Shown in pieces: positions 34,980 to 43,045 of a DNA stretch of 64,000 bases. Within the stretch, counting starts at the first letter, position 1, and each line of letters begins with the position of its first letter. Source of the DNA: Flavobacterium cupriresistens (GTDB taxonomy: Bacteria > Bacteroidota > Bacteroidia > Flavobacteriales > Flavobacteriaceae); NCBI RefSeq assembly GCF_020911925.1, contig NZ_CP087134.1, forward strand, positions 744,001 through 808,000, given 5' to 3'. The position numbers and the translations under genes are program-made. Under the pieces are notes generated by a model. That model had not been told where the DNA came from. It worked only from the letters and a program-made list of their open reading frames with translations, and did not search any database.

Positions 34980-35809
34980 ATCAATTCTTTTAAATCTACA
35001 ACCTCAACTCTTTTATCCTCAAAATCTCTAAAAGAATTGGTTGTGAATATTTTTTCGAAGCAATCTAAAACTTCAAAACCTTTATTAAAAATCCCGTGGC
35101 TGACTGCTAAGTATAATTTTCCGGCGTTTTTGTTTTTTAATTCTTCGGCAAGGCCAACAAATGTTCCGCCACCGTCACAAATATCATCTACAATTAAACA
35201 ATCTTTTCCTTGTAAATCGTCTTCATACACTTTAAAACCAGACAATCTTCCTGTTTTCACATCACGGCTTTTGCTGCATTCTACTACGTCAACTCCGCCC
35301 AAAAATTCAGAAACTTTATAGATTTTCTTTAAAGCTCCTCCGTCCGGAGAAATGAGTTTTACGTCATTACCGATACTTTTAATAACGGTTTGAATAAAGG
35401 TATGATTCGGAATCACTTCACAGTTGTTCACCAATGCCGGAGTAACTTCAGAATGGGCGTCGAACACAAAAACTTTCTCTAATTGCATTGCATTAATAAT
35501 ATCAGCATACACTTTTACAGACAGTGGCTCGCCTTTGATCATCACTCTGTCTTGTCTCGCAGCAGGAAAATACGGAATGAAGAGGTTTATGATTTTCACA
35601 TCCATTCGTCTTAAAGCGTCTACGGTAAGACACAATAATCCTAAATCATTGAATGAATTTAAACGATGTGTGATGGTGATTTCTTCTTTAACATCAAAAT
35701 CAGGATTAATCTTGATATGTGGTTCTCCTCCTGAAAAGGTAAAACTTTTAAATTCTATTTCTTTTTGACCCTTAAACGGTCTGAAATTTGGGTCTAGGTT
35801 AAGTATCAT
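34976..35809 (-). CDS. PRPP-synthetase-like pyrophosphokinase (candidate ADP-ribose pyrophosphate synthetase)
   Basis: 277 residues against about 310-320 for housekeeping Prs. The core is retained: YFPAARQDR (80-88), SPDGG (154-158) and the ribose-5-P/PRPP loop VDDICDGGGT (207-216). Other hallmarks differ: FSGGEP (25-30) where Prs has F-x-DGE, DAHSEVTPAL (117-126) where Prs has DLH-x-Q-x-QGFF, and KSRDVKTGRL (180-189) where Prs has the catalytic KRR flexible loop. Short divergent Prs homologues next to NadV-like genes include the phage Adps enzymes reported to pyrophosphorylate ADP-ribose. First gene after the operator-promoter, so probably a main product. Confidence 0.82.
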   Translation of the reverse strand: MILNLDPNFRPFKGQKEIEFKSFTFSGGEPHIKINPDFDVKEEITITHRLNSFNDLGLLCLTVDALRRMDVKIINLFIPYFPAARQDRVMIKGEPLSVKVYADIINAMQLEKVFVFDAHSEVTPALVNNCEVIPNHTFIQTVIKSIGNDVKLISPDGGALKKIYKVSEFLGGVDVVECSKSRDVKTGRLSGFKVYEDDLQGKDCLIVDDICDGGGTFVGLAEELKNKNAGKLYLAVSHGIFNKGFEVLDCFEKIFTTNSFRDFEDKRVEVVDLKELI

Positions 35810-35819
35810 AATTTCTTAG

Positions 35820-35840
35820 TTTGCGTTAATTATACGCAAA
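35820..35840. promoter_or_regulatory. Operator site 1 (21-bp palindrome) on the operon promoter
   Basis: TTTGCGT-N7-ACGCAAA with perfect 7-bp arms. Its right arm overlaps the last four bases of the minus-strand -7 box (TATATTTG, 35837-35844). It shares the pattern TTTGYGTW-N5-WACGCAAA with sites 2 and 3. Confidence 0.78.
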
Positions 35841-35866
35841 TATACATTTAATATTTTATTGAACAA
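35837..35866 (-). promoter_or_regulatory. Promoter of the NAD/ADP-ribose operon
   Basis: On the minus strand TTG (35866-35864), exactly 19 bases, then TATATTTG (35844-35837): an excellent match to the Bacteroidota TTG/TAnnTTTG promoter. The first start codon is at 35809, giving a leader of about 20 bases. It is flanked by operator site 1 on the -7 box and site 2 just upstream of the -33 box. Confidence 0.75.
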
Positions 35867-35870
35867 TTAT

Positions 35871-35891
35871 TTTGTGTAAAAATTACGCAAA
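35871..35891. promoter_or_regulatory. Operator site 2 overlapping the nrtR-like stop codon
   Basis: TTTGTGT-N7-ACGCAAA, 21 bases, one mismatch between arms. It covers the stop codon of the regulator gene (35883-35885) and lies just upstream of the operon -33 box. Confidence 0.72.
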
Positions 35892-36575
35892 CTTAATTTC
35901 AAAGTGAAACCCTTCTTTCACTAAAGCATTGTATTTATGAGCATTAAACCTAAATAATTTTGCAGGTCTTCCTGTTTTAACTGGCGAAAAATTAGCCGTT
36001 TCTTCTATAATTCCGTAGCTCAGGATTTTTTTTCTAAAATTTCTACGATCAATTTCCTTCTCTAAAATCGTACAATACAGATTTTCGAGTTCTGAAAACA
36101 GAAACTCATTGGGTAGTAAATCAAATCCAATTGGTTCGTAGGTGAGTTTTGCTTTTACTCTTTCTATTGCTTTTTTCAGAATCAGATTGTGGTCAAAAGC
36201 CAATGTAGGAACTTCTTCTACCTTACACCATTGCACTTTTTCGGCATCAGAATCGGCTTTGATTATTAGCTTGGAAGGATCCACCAAAGCAAAATAAGCA
36301 ACAGAAATCACCCGATTTCTGGGATCCCGAAGAACGTCATCTCCAAATGTAAATAACTGCTCTAAATAATTTACAGCAACATTAGTTTCTTCTTTCAACT
36401 CTCTTTTAACCGCAGCTTGCAGAGATTCTTCATTTTGCACTAATCCTCCCGGAAAAGCCCAATACGACTCACTGGATCCAAACTTTTGCTCGATTAAAAG
36501 CACATACAATTGATTGTTTTGATAGCCAAAAACAATTGCGTCTACTGCAACCCGGATATTTTGATTTGCTGACAT
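35883..36575 (-). CDS. NrtR-like Nudix-domain transcriptional regulator
   Basis: 230 residues. N-terminal Nudix domain: the box runs from G44 to V66 (G-x5-E50-x7-R58-E59-L-x-E62-E63-T-N65-V), complete except that the final Gly is Asn. The C-terminal 80 residues form the NrtR-type winged helix ending in TGRPAKLFRFNAHKYNALV. NrtR proteins repress NAD-metabolism genes and release DNA on binding ADP-ribose or related products. Three matching 21-bp palindromes lie at its own promoter and at the next promoter, supporting autoregulation and operon control. The intact REXXEE core leaves room for hydrolase activity too. Confidence 0.9.
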   Translation of the reverse strand: MSANQNIRVAVDAIVFGYQNNQLYVLLIEQKFGSSESYWAFPGGLVQNEESLQAAVKRELKEETNVAVNYLEQLFTFGDDVLRDPRNRVISVAYFALVDPSKLIIKADSDAEKVQWCKVEEVPTLAFDHNLILKKAIERVKAKLTYEPIGFDLLPNEFLFSELENLYCTILEKEIDRRNFRKKILSYGIIEETANFSPVKTGRPAKLFRFNAHKYNALVKEGFHFEIKFA

Positions 36576-36596
36576 AATGCGTATATTTTACACAAA
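36576..36596. promoter_or_regulatory. Operator site 3 at the nrtR-like start codon
   Basis: On the minus strand TTTGTGT-N7-ACGCATT, 21 bases ending directly before the ATG (36575). It begins inside a TATATTTG -7 box (36593-36600), the same geometry as at site 1. A TTG -33 box at the ideal spacing is not seen. Confidence 0.72.
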
Positions 36597-36679
36597 TATA
36601 GATACAAATTATTTTAGGTAATCGACGAGAGATTAAAAAAAGTAGTTTCTCACAAAGCCCAGCCCCACACTTCCCCCTT

Positions 36680-36709
36680 TGTCAGGCTTCGACTTCGCTC
36701 AGCCTGACA
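36680..36709. repeat. REP-like hairpin TGTCAGGCT / AGCCTGACA
   Basis: Perfect 9-bp arms around TCGACTTCGCTC, GC-rich against an AT-rich background. It sits between the ends of the nrtR promoter region and the lysR stop. TTCGACTTCGCTC-type hairpins are scattered in many bacterial genomes. Confidence 0.6.
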
Positions 36710-36737
36710 GTTGTGTGAATGAGAAATTTAAATATCA

Positions 36738-37634
36738 TTATCGTAGAACTGCCTTCAATTCTGCGGAAACGATCTCAAAGAGCGAATTTAAATTATTGTT
36801 TTTAGCAGTTAACAGAAACACATCCACTTCAGGCAATCGATCGCTTTCCCACAACAACTGCAACTTTTGGTCCTGAATAAACTGTTTGGCATTACAACTC
36901 CACGTAATAGCAACACCGGAGTTTCTCGAAAGCGTTTCCAACATTTGATATTCTGACGGAATAATATAATTAGGAACCATTGATGGCCTTTTTTTATTGA
37001 AAGCATGCAACCAGAATATTTTTATATGCGGAATCCTTGCTTCGTGACTGTACCATTTCTGTTCATTTAGCCAATGTTCAATTTCTGTAAAATTTTGAGA
37101 TTGCACTTTTTGATTAAACTCCTGAATTTCTTCATTTATAGAAGTCACCATGACCAATTTTATCTGACCTACAATTTCCTGAACCGTATCAAACGTATCA
37201 TAACGCTTGGTCACAATCGCAAAATCAAGCTTTTTAGCATCTACAAGAGCAAAAAGAGAATCATTATCGGCAAAAGTAAAATCAATAAAATCAAACTTAG
37301 AAATCAAAATGCTCCCCAAACTGCTGTACAAATTTTTCGAAATACCTACGGACACTAATCTTTTAGAATCCTGTGCTTTAGCTCTAAAACCACTTTCCAC
37401 ATTTTCTAAACGATCGAGCGCATCAATAATTAAATTATTAAGTAACTTAGCGTATTCGGTCGGCTCTACTCCTTTTGATTTTCTGTTGAATAATTTATTA
37501 CCCACATGTGCTTCCAACATTGACATCTGCTGACTTACTGCGGGCTGACTCATAAACAACTCTCTTGCCGCAACGGAAAAACTACCGTTTTTATAGACCG
37601 ATTTAAAAGTTCTGTACCACTCGAGATTGACCAT
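36738..37634 (-). CDS. LysR-type transcriptional regulator
   Basis: 298 residues. N-terminal winged helix (VNLEWYRTFKSVYKNGSFSV, AARELFMSQPAVSQQMSMLE, about 1-60), linker helix, and a periplasmic-binding-type effector domain. Divergent from the DJ-1/PfpI gene with 86 bases between starts, the usual layout for a LysR regulator and its target. The inducer cannot be predicted. Confidence 0.93.
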   Translation of the reverse strand: MVNLEWYRTFKSVYKNGSFSVAARELFMSQPAVSQQMSMLEAHVGNKLFNRKSKGVEPTEYAKLLNNLIIDALDRLENVESGFRAKAQDSKRLVSVGISKNLYSSLGSILISKFDFIDFTFADNDSLFALVDAKKLDFAIVTKRYDTFDTVQEIVGQIKLVMVTSINEEIQEFNQKVQSQNFTEIEHWLNEQKWYSHEARIPHIKIFWLHAFNKKRPSMVPNYIIPSEYQMLETLSRNSGVAITWSCNAKQFIQDQKLQLLWESDRLPEVDVFLLTAKNNNLNSLFEIVSAELKAVLR

Positions 37635-37720
37635 GATATAAATATATTTATAACAAACATAGTTTATTTTATTTTTACTGATATCACTAAAGCACTAAAT
37701 TTGTTTAAAAATCAGACATT

Positions 37721-38491
37721 ATGAAAAAAATAGTTTTACTCGCGATTATAGCAATCACGGCTGGCAGTCTTTCTGTTACAGCTCAAAAATCAAATAAAAA
37801 AGGAACAAAAAAAGTGCTGTTTGTTGTGACCAGCAACGATAAACTAGGAAACACCGGAGAAAAAACCGGATTCTGGTCAGAAGAGTTTGCCGCACCTTAT
37901 TATGAACTACTGGACAAGGGTATTGAAATTACAATTGCTTCTCCTCTTGGAGGCCAGCCCCCAATTGATCCGAAAAGTGCTGACCCGGCTTCGGCAACAG
38001 AAGACACTAAGAGATTTGACGCTGATAAGGTCTTACAGGAAAAATTAAAAAAGACACATAAACTTTCCACGATAAATCAGGCAGATTACGATGCTGTATT
38101 TTATCCGGGAGGTCATGGTCCACTGTGGGATTTGGTGGAGGACAAAAGTTCTATTGCTTTAATCGAGTCTTTTTATACGCATAAAAAACCAGTAGCTTTT
38201 GTTTGTCATGCTCCGGCTGTTTTGAAAAACGTAAAAGTAAAAGGGCAATATCTGGTAAAAGATAAAAAAGTAACGGGTTTTACCAATGAAGAAGAAGCTG
38301 CAGTTGGTCTGTCGAAAGTAGTTCCTTTTCTATTGGAAGATGCTTTAACACAAAACGGAGCAAAATTTTCGAAAGCAGGAAACTGGCAACCGTATGCAGT
38401 AGAAGACGGTCTTTTGATTACAGGTCAAAATCCTGCTTCGTCTAAATTGGTAGCCGGAAAATTATTAGAACAATTAAACGTTAAGAAGTAA
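37721..38491 (+). CDS. DJ-1/PfpI family class I glutamine amidotransferase-like protein, exported
   Basis: 256 residues with a signal peptide (1-21, ending SVTAQ), which is unusual for a mostly cytosolic family. The Hsp31-like core is clear: TGFWSEEFAAPYYELLDKGI with the acidic residue, YDAVFYPGGHGPLWDL, and nucleophile Cys in VAFVCHAPAVLKNV. Members act as glyoxalase III, deglycase-type or chaperone proteins; the function here is not assigned. It is divergent from lysR and 315 bases upstream of an alcohol dehydrogenase, so an aldehyde-stress role is possible. TAAATTTG at 37696-37703 may be its -7 box. Confidence 0.88.
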   Translation: MKKIVLLAIIAITAGSLSVTAQKSNKKGTKKVLFVVTSNDKLGNTGEKTGFWSEEFAAPYYELLDKGIEITIASPLGGQPPIDPKSADPASATEDTKRFDADKVLQEKLKKTHKLSTINQADYDAVFYPGGHGPLWDLVEDKSSIALIESFYTHKKPVAFVCHAPAVLKNVKVKGQYLVKDKKVTGFTNEEEAAVGLSKVVPFLLEDALTQNGAKFSKAGNWQPYAVEDGLLITGQNPASSKLVAGKLLEQLNVKK

Positions 38492-38656
38492 GAGGAGGTG
38501 CTAAGGTTCTGAGTGGCTGAGTCTCTAAGATTTAGTCTTTTTAAAAACTTAGACACTTAATACCAAAATAACTAAACCCTGAGAAGTAAGAGGAGGTGCT
38601 AAGGTTCTGAGTGGCTAAGATTCTAAGATTTAGTCTTTTTAAAAACTTAGACACTT
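38484..38656 (+). repeat. Tandem 98-bp duplication starting in the pfpI-like stop codon
   Basis: Copy 1 is 38484-38558 and copy 2 is 38582-38656, offset 98 bases. They share AGAAGTAAGAGGAGGTGCTA, then AGGTTCTGAGTGGCT and a run ending ACTTAGACACTT, with few differences. Copy 1 includes the last Lys codon and stop of the preceding gene. The rest of the gap to 38806 holds AT-rich sequence and ACTTAGCAACTCAGCAACTT-type words (38758-38795), which are inverted relatives of the copies. No gene. Confidence 0.85.
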
Positions 38657-38806
38657 GCCTCTCTAAATTAACGATCCGAAAATTATTAAAACAACACAAT
38701 ACTGAAAAGCAAAAAAAGACACTAATAGTCTGATTAGTTAAGATTTACATCAAAAAAAACTTAGCAACTCAGCAACTTAGCACCTCAGTACCTTAAAAAA
38801 AACACT

Positions 38807-39964
38807 ATGTTAAACTTTGAATTATACAATCCGACGAATTTGATCTTCGGAAAAGGGCAAATAGAAAAACTTTCAACCTTAGTTCCAAAAGACGCTAAAA
38901 TCCTTTTGGCTTACGGAGGGGGAAGTATCTTTAAAAACGGAATTCACGAACAGGTACTCCAGAATTTGAAAGGTTTTCAAATCGTAGAATTTGGCGGAAT
39001 AGAACCCAATCCACATTTTGAAACTTTAATGAAAGCGGTTGACGTTATTAAAGCGGAGAAAATAGATTTCATACTTGCCGTTGGGGGTGGTTCTGTCATT
39101 GATGGGGTAAAATTTATTTCGGCTGCAGTGAACTTCGACGGAAATCCGATTGATATTTTGCAAAAACGTCTTTTAATAAAAGAGAACGCGGTACCATTTG
39201 GAACCGTTCTAACCTTACCGGCAACGGGAAGTGAAATGAATTCAGGAGCTGTAGTAACGATTCAATCCACACAGGAGAAACTGGCTTTTGGCGGAAGTGC
39301 TTTATTTCCAAAATTTTCTATTTGTGATCCGACTGTTATTGCTTCTTTACCAAAAAGACAATTGCAAAACGGTGTGGTAGATGCTTACACTCACGTTATG
39401 GAGCAATACCTGACCTACCCACACGAAGGTTATTTGCAAGACCGAATTGCAGAGGGAATTTTGCAGACTTTAATTGAAGTTGGTCCAAAAGTGGTAGAAA
39501 ATCCAACCGATTATGCTTTGGCTTCCAACTTTATGTGGAGCTGTACCATGGCTTTAAACGGCTTGATTCAAAAAGGAGTTCCTTCTGATTGGGCTACGCA
39601 TATGATTGGTCACGAATTAACCGCTTTGTATGGTATCGATCATGCCAGAACTTTAGCGATTATAGGCCCAAGTTTATACCATGTAATGTTTGACACCAAA
39701 AAAGAAAAACTGGCACAATACGGAAGACGTATTTTTAACTTAAGCGGTACTGATGACGAAGTCGCTAAAGAAGCGATTAATCATACGGTAGCGTTCTTTC
39801 ATACTATGGGAATGGATACCAAACTGTCACAATACACCAACGATTATGATAAAACCGCTGATTTCATTGTAAACCGTTTTGATGAAAGAGGCTGGAAAGG
39901 TTTAGGTGAAAAACAATTGATCACGCTGGAAAAGGTTAAATCTATTGTGGAGATGAGTTATTAG
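38807..39964 (+). CDS. Iron-containing (group III) alcohol dehydrogenase, YqhD/Bdh-like
   Basis: 385 residues. NAD(P)-binding half with AVGGGSVIDGVKFIS and GTVLTLPATGSEMNSGAVVT. Metal ligands are in VVDAYTHVMEQYLTYP (Asp, His) and HMIGHELTALYGIDHARTLA (two His). The N-terminus LNFELYNPTNLIFGKGQIEK is like NADPH-dependent aldehyde reductases and butanol dehydrogenases. It probably reduces aldehydes to alcohols in the cytosol. Same strand as the PfpI-like gene. Confidence 0.93.
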   Translation: MLNFELYNPTNLIFGKGQIEKLSTLVPKDAKILLAYGGGSIFKNGIHEQVLQNLKGFQIVEFGGIEPNPHFETLMKAVDVIKAEKIDFILAVGGGSVIDGVKFISAAVNFDGNPIDILQKRLLIKENAVPFGTVLTLPATGSEMNSGAVVTIQSTQEKLAFGGSALFPKFSICDPTVIASLPKRQLQNGVVDAYTHVMEQYLTYPHEGYLQDRIAEGILQTLIEVGPKVVENPTDYALASNFMWSCTMALNGLIQKGVPSDWATHMIGHELTALYGIDHARTLAIIGPSLYHVMFDTKKEKLAQYGRRIFNLSGTDDEVAKEAINHTVAFFHTMGMDTKLSQYTNDYDKTADFIVNRFDERGWKGLGEKQLITLEKVKSIVEMSY

Positions 39965-40323
39965 TTTGCGGTTTTCAGTCGCAGTAATCAGTAAAATTGA
40001 ATCGCAGTTTGTGACTGAGACCGAGAACTGACACTAAATACTACAAACAAAAAAAGGCGTTCTTAAGTAATTTAGGAACGCCTTTTCAAAATACTAAAAC
40101 AAAACTAACTAACTCAATTTGTGCTAAACTCATTAAAATTCTAATTTATAAATACTTACAACGTACGGATTACATTTTTATTGTCTGACTGTTAAAATAT
40201 TTTTAGAATTATTCCAAACTACCTGAAAACCATTGTGCTTACAAGCGTCACTTTAAATTTCTTAAATCAGATTTTGTATTATTACTACTTTATTAAGTAC
40301 TTTTGCTTTAAATTATTAAAATA
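39965..40323 (+). other. Spacer before gpsA: degenerate CAGTC words, terminator, promoter
   Basis: Bases 39973-40033 are variants of CAGTCGCAG and GACTGAGAC. A terminator follows at 40052-40087. The remaining 230 bases are AT-rich without an ORF and end in a probable gpsA promoter: TTG at 40274-40276, 21 bases, TACTTTTG at 40298-40305. Confidence 0.55.
40052..40087 (+). terminator. Intrinsic terminator after the alcohol dehydrogenase
   Basis: Perfect 11-bp stem AAAAGGCGTTC / GAACGCCTTTT. Confidence 0.85.
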
Positions 40324-41319
40324 ATGAGCGAAAATTTAAAGTTTGCCGTAATTGGAGGAGGAAGCTGGGCAACAGCAATTGTAAAGATGCTTTGCGTAAA
40401 TCTTTCTGAAATTTCGTGGTACATGCGTAATGATGCTGCTATAGAGCACATTCAAAAATACAAACACAATCCAAATTATTTAAGTTCGGTTGAATTTGAC
40501 ACCCAAAAACTTAAATTAACCAATAATATAAATGAAGCGGTTGCTTACGCAGATTATATAATTTTTGCTATTCCATCTGCTTTTTTGGATGCGGAACTTA
40601 AAAATCTTACCGTTTCTCTGGCTGATAAAATCATTTTTTCTGCTATTAAAGGTATTGTTCCGGAAACCAGTTTAATTGTTGGAGAACATTTCCACATTCA
40701 ATACGACATTCCTTATTACAATATCGGTGTTATTACCGGTCCTTGTCATGCTGAAGAAGTAGCATTAGAAAGACTTTCGTACTTAACTATTGCCTGTGGA
40801 GACCCGGATAAAGCCAAAAACGTAGCTACATATCTTTCCGGAAACTATATCAAAGCCAAAATTTCAGACGACATTATCGGAACGGAATATGCTGCAATGC
40901 TTAAAAACATTTACGCTATTGCTGCCGGAATTGCGCACGGTCTTGGTTATGGTGATAATTTCCAATCGGTTATGATGAGTAACGGAATCCGCGAAATGAA
41001 AAAATTCATCCGAAAAGTACACAAAATGAAACGTAATATCAATGACTCTGCCTATTTAGGAGATTTATTAGTTACAGGATACTCTGTTTTCTCGAGAAAC
41101 AGAATGTTCGGAAATATGATCGGAAAAGGATACACGGTAAAAAGCGCCATGATGGAAATGAGCATGGTAGCAGAAGGTTATTACGCCACCAAAAGTGCTT
41201 ATAAACTAAATCAGGGTTACGGTGCCAAAACACCTATTATAGACGCTGTTTATGCCGTATTATACGAAGGAAAAGATGCTAAGTCGGTTTTTAAGAAACT
41301 AACGGAATCTTTGGATTAA
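40324..41319 (+). CDS. gpsA: Glycerol-3-phosphate dehydrogenase [NAD(P)+]
   Basis: 331 residues; reduces dihydroxyacetone phosphate to sn-glycerol-3-phosphate for phospholipid synthesis. Rossmann motif AVIGGGSWATAIVKML (8-23), FAIPSAFLDAEL, SAIKGIVPET, GPCHAEEVALERLSYLTIAC and the catalytic Lys in GTEYAAMLKNIYAIAAGIAH. Full length. It ends directly before a CAGTCG microsatellite and a strong terminator. Confidence 0.97.
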   Translation: MSENLKFAVIGGGSWATAIVKMLCVNLSEISWYMRNDAAIEHIQKYKHNPNYLSSVEFDTQKLKLTNNINEAVAYADYIIFAIPSAFLDAELKNLTVSLADKIIFSAIKGIVPETSLIVGEHFHIQYDIPYYNIGVITGPCHAEEVALERLSYLTIACGDPDKAKNVATYLSGNYIKAKISDDIIGTEYAAMLKNIYAIAAGIAHGLGYGDNFQSVMMSNGIREMKKFIRKVHKMKRNINDSAYLGDLLVTGYSVFSRNRMFGNMIGKGYTVKSAMMEMSMVAEGYYATKSAYKLNQGYGAKTPIIDAVYAVLYEGKDAKSVFKKLTESLD

Positions 41320-41323
41320 GTTT

Positions 41324-41371
41324 CAGTCGCAGTCGCAGTCGCAGTCGCAGTCGCAGTCGCAGTCGCAGTCG
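41324..41371 (+). repeat. Microsatellite (CAGTCG)8
   Basis: Eight perfect consecutive CAGTCG units (48 bases), starting five bases after the gpsA stop and ending before its terminator. Degenerate relatives of the word lie at 39973-40033 and 41440-41486. Confidence 0.95.
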
Positions 41372-41375
41372 CATA

Positions 41376-41416
41376 AAAAAAGAGTCAGAAATAATGCTTA
41401 TTTCTGACTCTTTTTT
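41376..41416. terminator. Long perfect hairpin terminator after gpsA
   Basis: 19-bp perfect arms (41376-41394 and 41398-41416) with a 3-base loop, A-tract on one side and T-tract on the other, so it can stop transcription from both gpsA and the convergent gene. Confidence 0.92.
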
Positions 41417-41489
41417 ATATATTCTTCCCTGAAAATTGGGACTGAGACTGTAAACTGAGACTGAAGACTGAGACCGAAGACTAAAAACC

Positions 41490-41897
41490 CTACTTCACCA
41501 TAACCCCTTCAACAAATAAAATCGGCACTTCTTCCGTATCGTTTTCATTGATCAGATTGGATTTGAAAATGAATTTCTTATCGTATAATGTATTTCCGAT
41601 AAAGAAAGTCACCATGAATTCGTTGTTTAAAACCAAAAGGCTTTTTTCAATCATTTCGATTTTCACTACAGAAACAGCGGGAACCTCAACAAAAGCGTGG
41701 CGTAAAACGGAGGTCTTTTTCATTTCACCTTCGATAGTTCCAAATGCTTTGGAAACTACCATAACACTATCCAGATTAAAGTCACTGTCGTTTACCAAAT
41801 AAGCATACCAGACTTTTTCCATAAAATCATCGCTCCATTCCTGAACGGCAGCAAGAAATACGTTTTCTACTTCCGGGATTGTTATATCTTTTTTCAT
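41490..41897 (-). CDS. Conserved hypothetical protein beside pheS
   Basis: 135 residues from the ATG at 41897 (MKKDITIPEVENVFLAAVQE); a longer frame to 41945 adds 16 doubtful residues. No signal peptide and no catalytic motif. Mixed alpha/beta, acidic. The pattern FMEKVWYAYLVNDSDFNLDS and KTSVLRHAFVEVPA is one I associate with uncharacterised Bacteroidota proteins found near pheS and sometimes mislabelled as its subunit. Co-directional with pheS, 122 bases downstream of its stop. Confidence 0.75.
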   Translation of the reverse strand: MKKDITIPEVENVFLAAVQEWSDDFMEKVWYAYLVNDSDFNLDSVMVVSKAFGTIEGEMKKTSVLRHAFVEVPAVSVVKIEMIEKSLLVLNNEFMVTFFIGNTLYDKKFIFKSNLINENDTEEVPILFVEGVMVK

Positions 41898-42019
41898 TTT
41901 TATTAAAAGCTTTAAAACCTTTGTCAAAGCGTAAAACTCTGACAAAGGTTTATTGTATTTTTAATTACAGATTTTAGAATCGCAAGAATTAAGCTGCATC
42001 TAAAACCTACAATTTTTAA

Positions 42020-43045
42020 TTATATGTTTGATTTAAATTGCTCTAAGAAACGAACATCATTCTCATAGAACATACGAATATCGCCAATTTGATACAACAA
42101 CATCGCAATACGCTCTACTCCCATTCCGAATGCAAAACCGTTGTATTCATCAGGATTGATGTCACAGTTTTTAAGAACATTAGGATCCACCATTCCACAT
42201 CCTCCAATTTCCAACCAACCGGTTCCTTTGGTGATACGATAATCTGTTTCGGTTTTTAAACCCCAATAGATATCGATCTCGGCACTAGGTTCTGTAAAAG
42301 GGAAGTACGACGGACGCAAACGAATTTTTGACTTTCCGAACATCTCTTTTGTGAAATACAATAAGGTTTGTTTCAGGTCTGCAAAAGAAACGTTTTTGTC
42401 AATATACAATCCTTCCACCTGGTGAAAAATACAGTGTGAACGGGATGAAATTGCTTCATTACGGAAAACACGCCCCGGAGAAATCGTACGGATCGGCGGT
42501 TTATGATTTTCCATATAACGCACCTGAACAGATGACGTATGGGTACGCAACAACACATCAGGATTAGTCTGAATGAAAAAGGTATCCTGCATATCACGTG
42601 CCGGATGGTATTCCGGCAGGTTTAAAGCCGTAAAGTTATGCCAGTCATCTTCGATTTCCGGGCCTTCAGAAACGTTAAAACCTATATTCGCAAAAATATC
42701 AATAATCTGATTTTTAACAATCGAAATCGGGTGACGTGAACCAATAATCACCGGTTCTGCCGCACGCGTTAAATCACCAAAAACACCTTTAGCTTCTTCT
42801 TTGCTTTCTAATGATTCCACAATTGCTTTTACTTTATCTTCAGCAGCTGTTTTTAATCCATTAATAACTTGTCCGAATTCTTTCTTTTGGTCGTTTGGCA
42901 CGTTTTTAAATTCAGCAAAAAAGTCGTTTAAAACTCCCTTTTTTCCTAAGAATTTAATACGGAATGCTTCCAGCTCTGCAGCGTTTTCTGTCGAAAAGGC
43001 TTCTGCTTCGCCGATATACTCTTTTATCTTATCTATCATTTCCAT
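42020..43045 (-). CDS. pheS: Phenylalanine--tRNA ligase alpha subunit
   Basis: 341 residues. N-terminal coiled-coil tRNA-binding arm (1-90), then the class II core: motif 1 region [36 protein letters not shown], motif 2 [20 protein letters not shown], and motif 3 [18 protein letters not shown]. It charges tRNA-Phe together with PheT, which is not in the window. Start may be the first or third codon (43045 or 43039). Confidence 0.97.
   Translation of the reverse strand: MEMIDKIKEYIGEAEAFSTENAAELEAFRIKFLGKKGVLNDFFAEFKNVPNDQKKEFGQVINGLKTAAEDKVKAIVESLESKEEAKGVFGDLTRAAEPVIIGSRHPISIVKNQIIDIFANIGFNVSEGPEIEDDWHNFTALNLPEYHPARDMQDTFFIQTNPDVLLRTHTSSVQVRYMENHKPPIRTISPGRVFRNEAISSRSHCIFHQVEGLYIDKNVSFADLKQTLLYFTKEMFGKSKIRLRPSYFPFTEPSAEIDIYWGLKTETDYRITKGTGWLEIGGCGMVDPNVLKNCDINPDEYNGFAFGMGVERIAMLLYQIGDIRMFYENDVRFLEQFKSNI

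Noticed and set aside
29830..36596. Prophage or mobile island carrying the NAD/ADP-ribose operon
   Set aside because: No integrase, attachment-site repeat, tRNA or structural phage gene flanks it, and codon use looks like the surroundings.
41324..41371. Possible CRISPR array at the CAGTCG repeat
   Set aside because: Units are six bases with no spacers; it is a microsatellite. No cas genes are present. The same holds for the 8-bp array at 3599.
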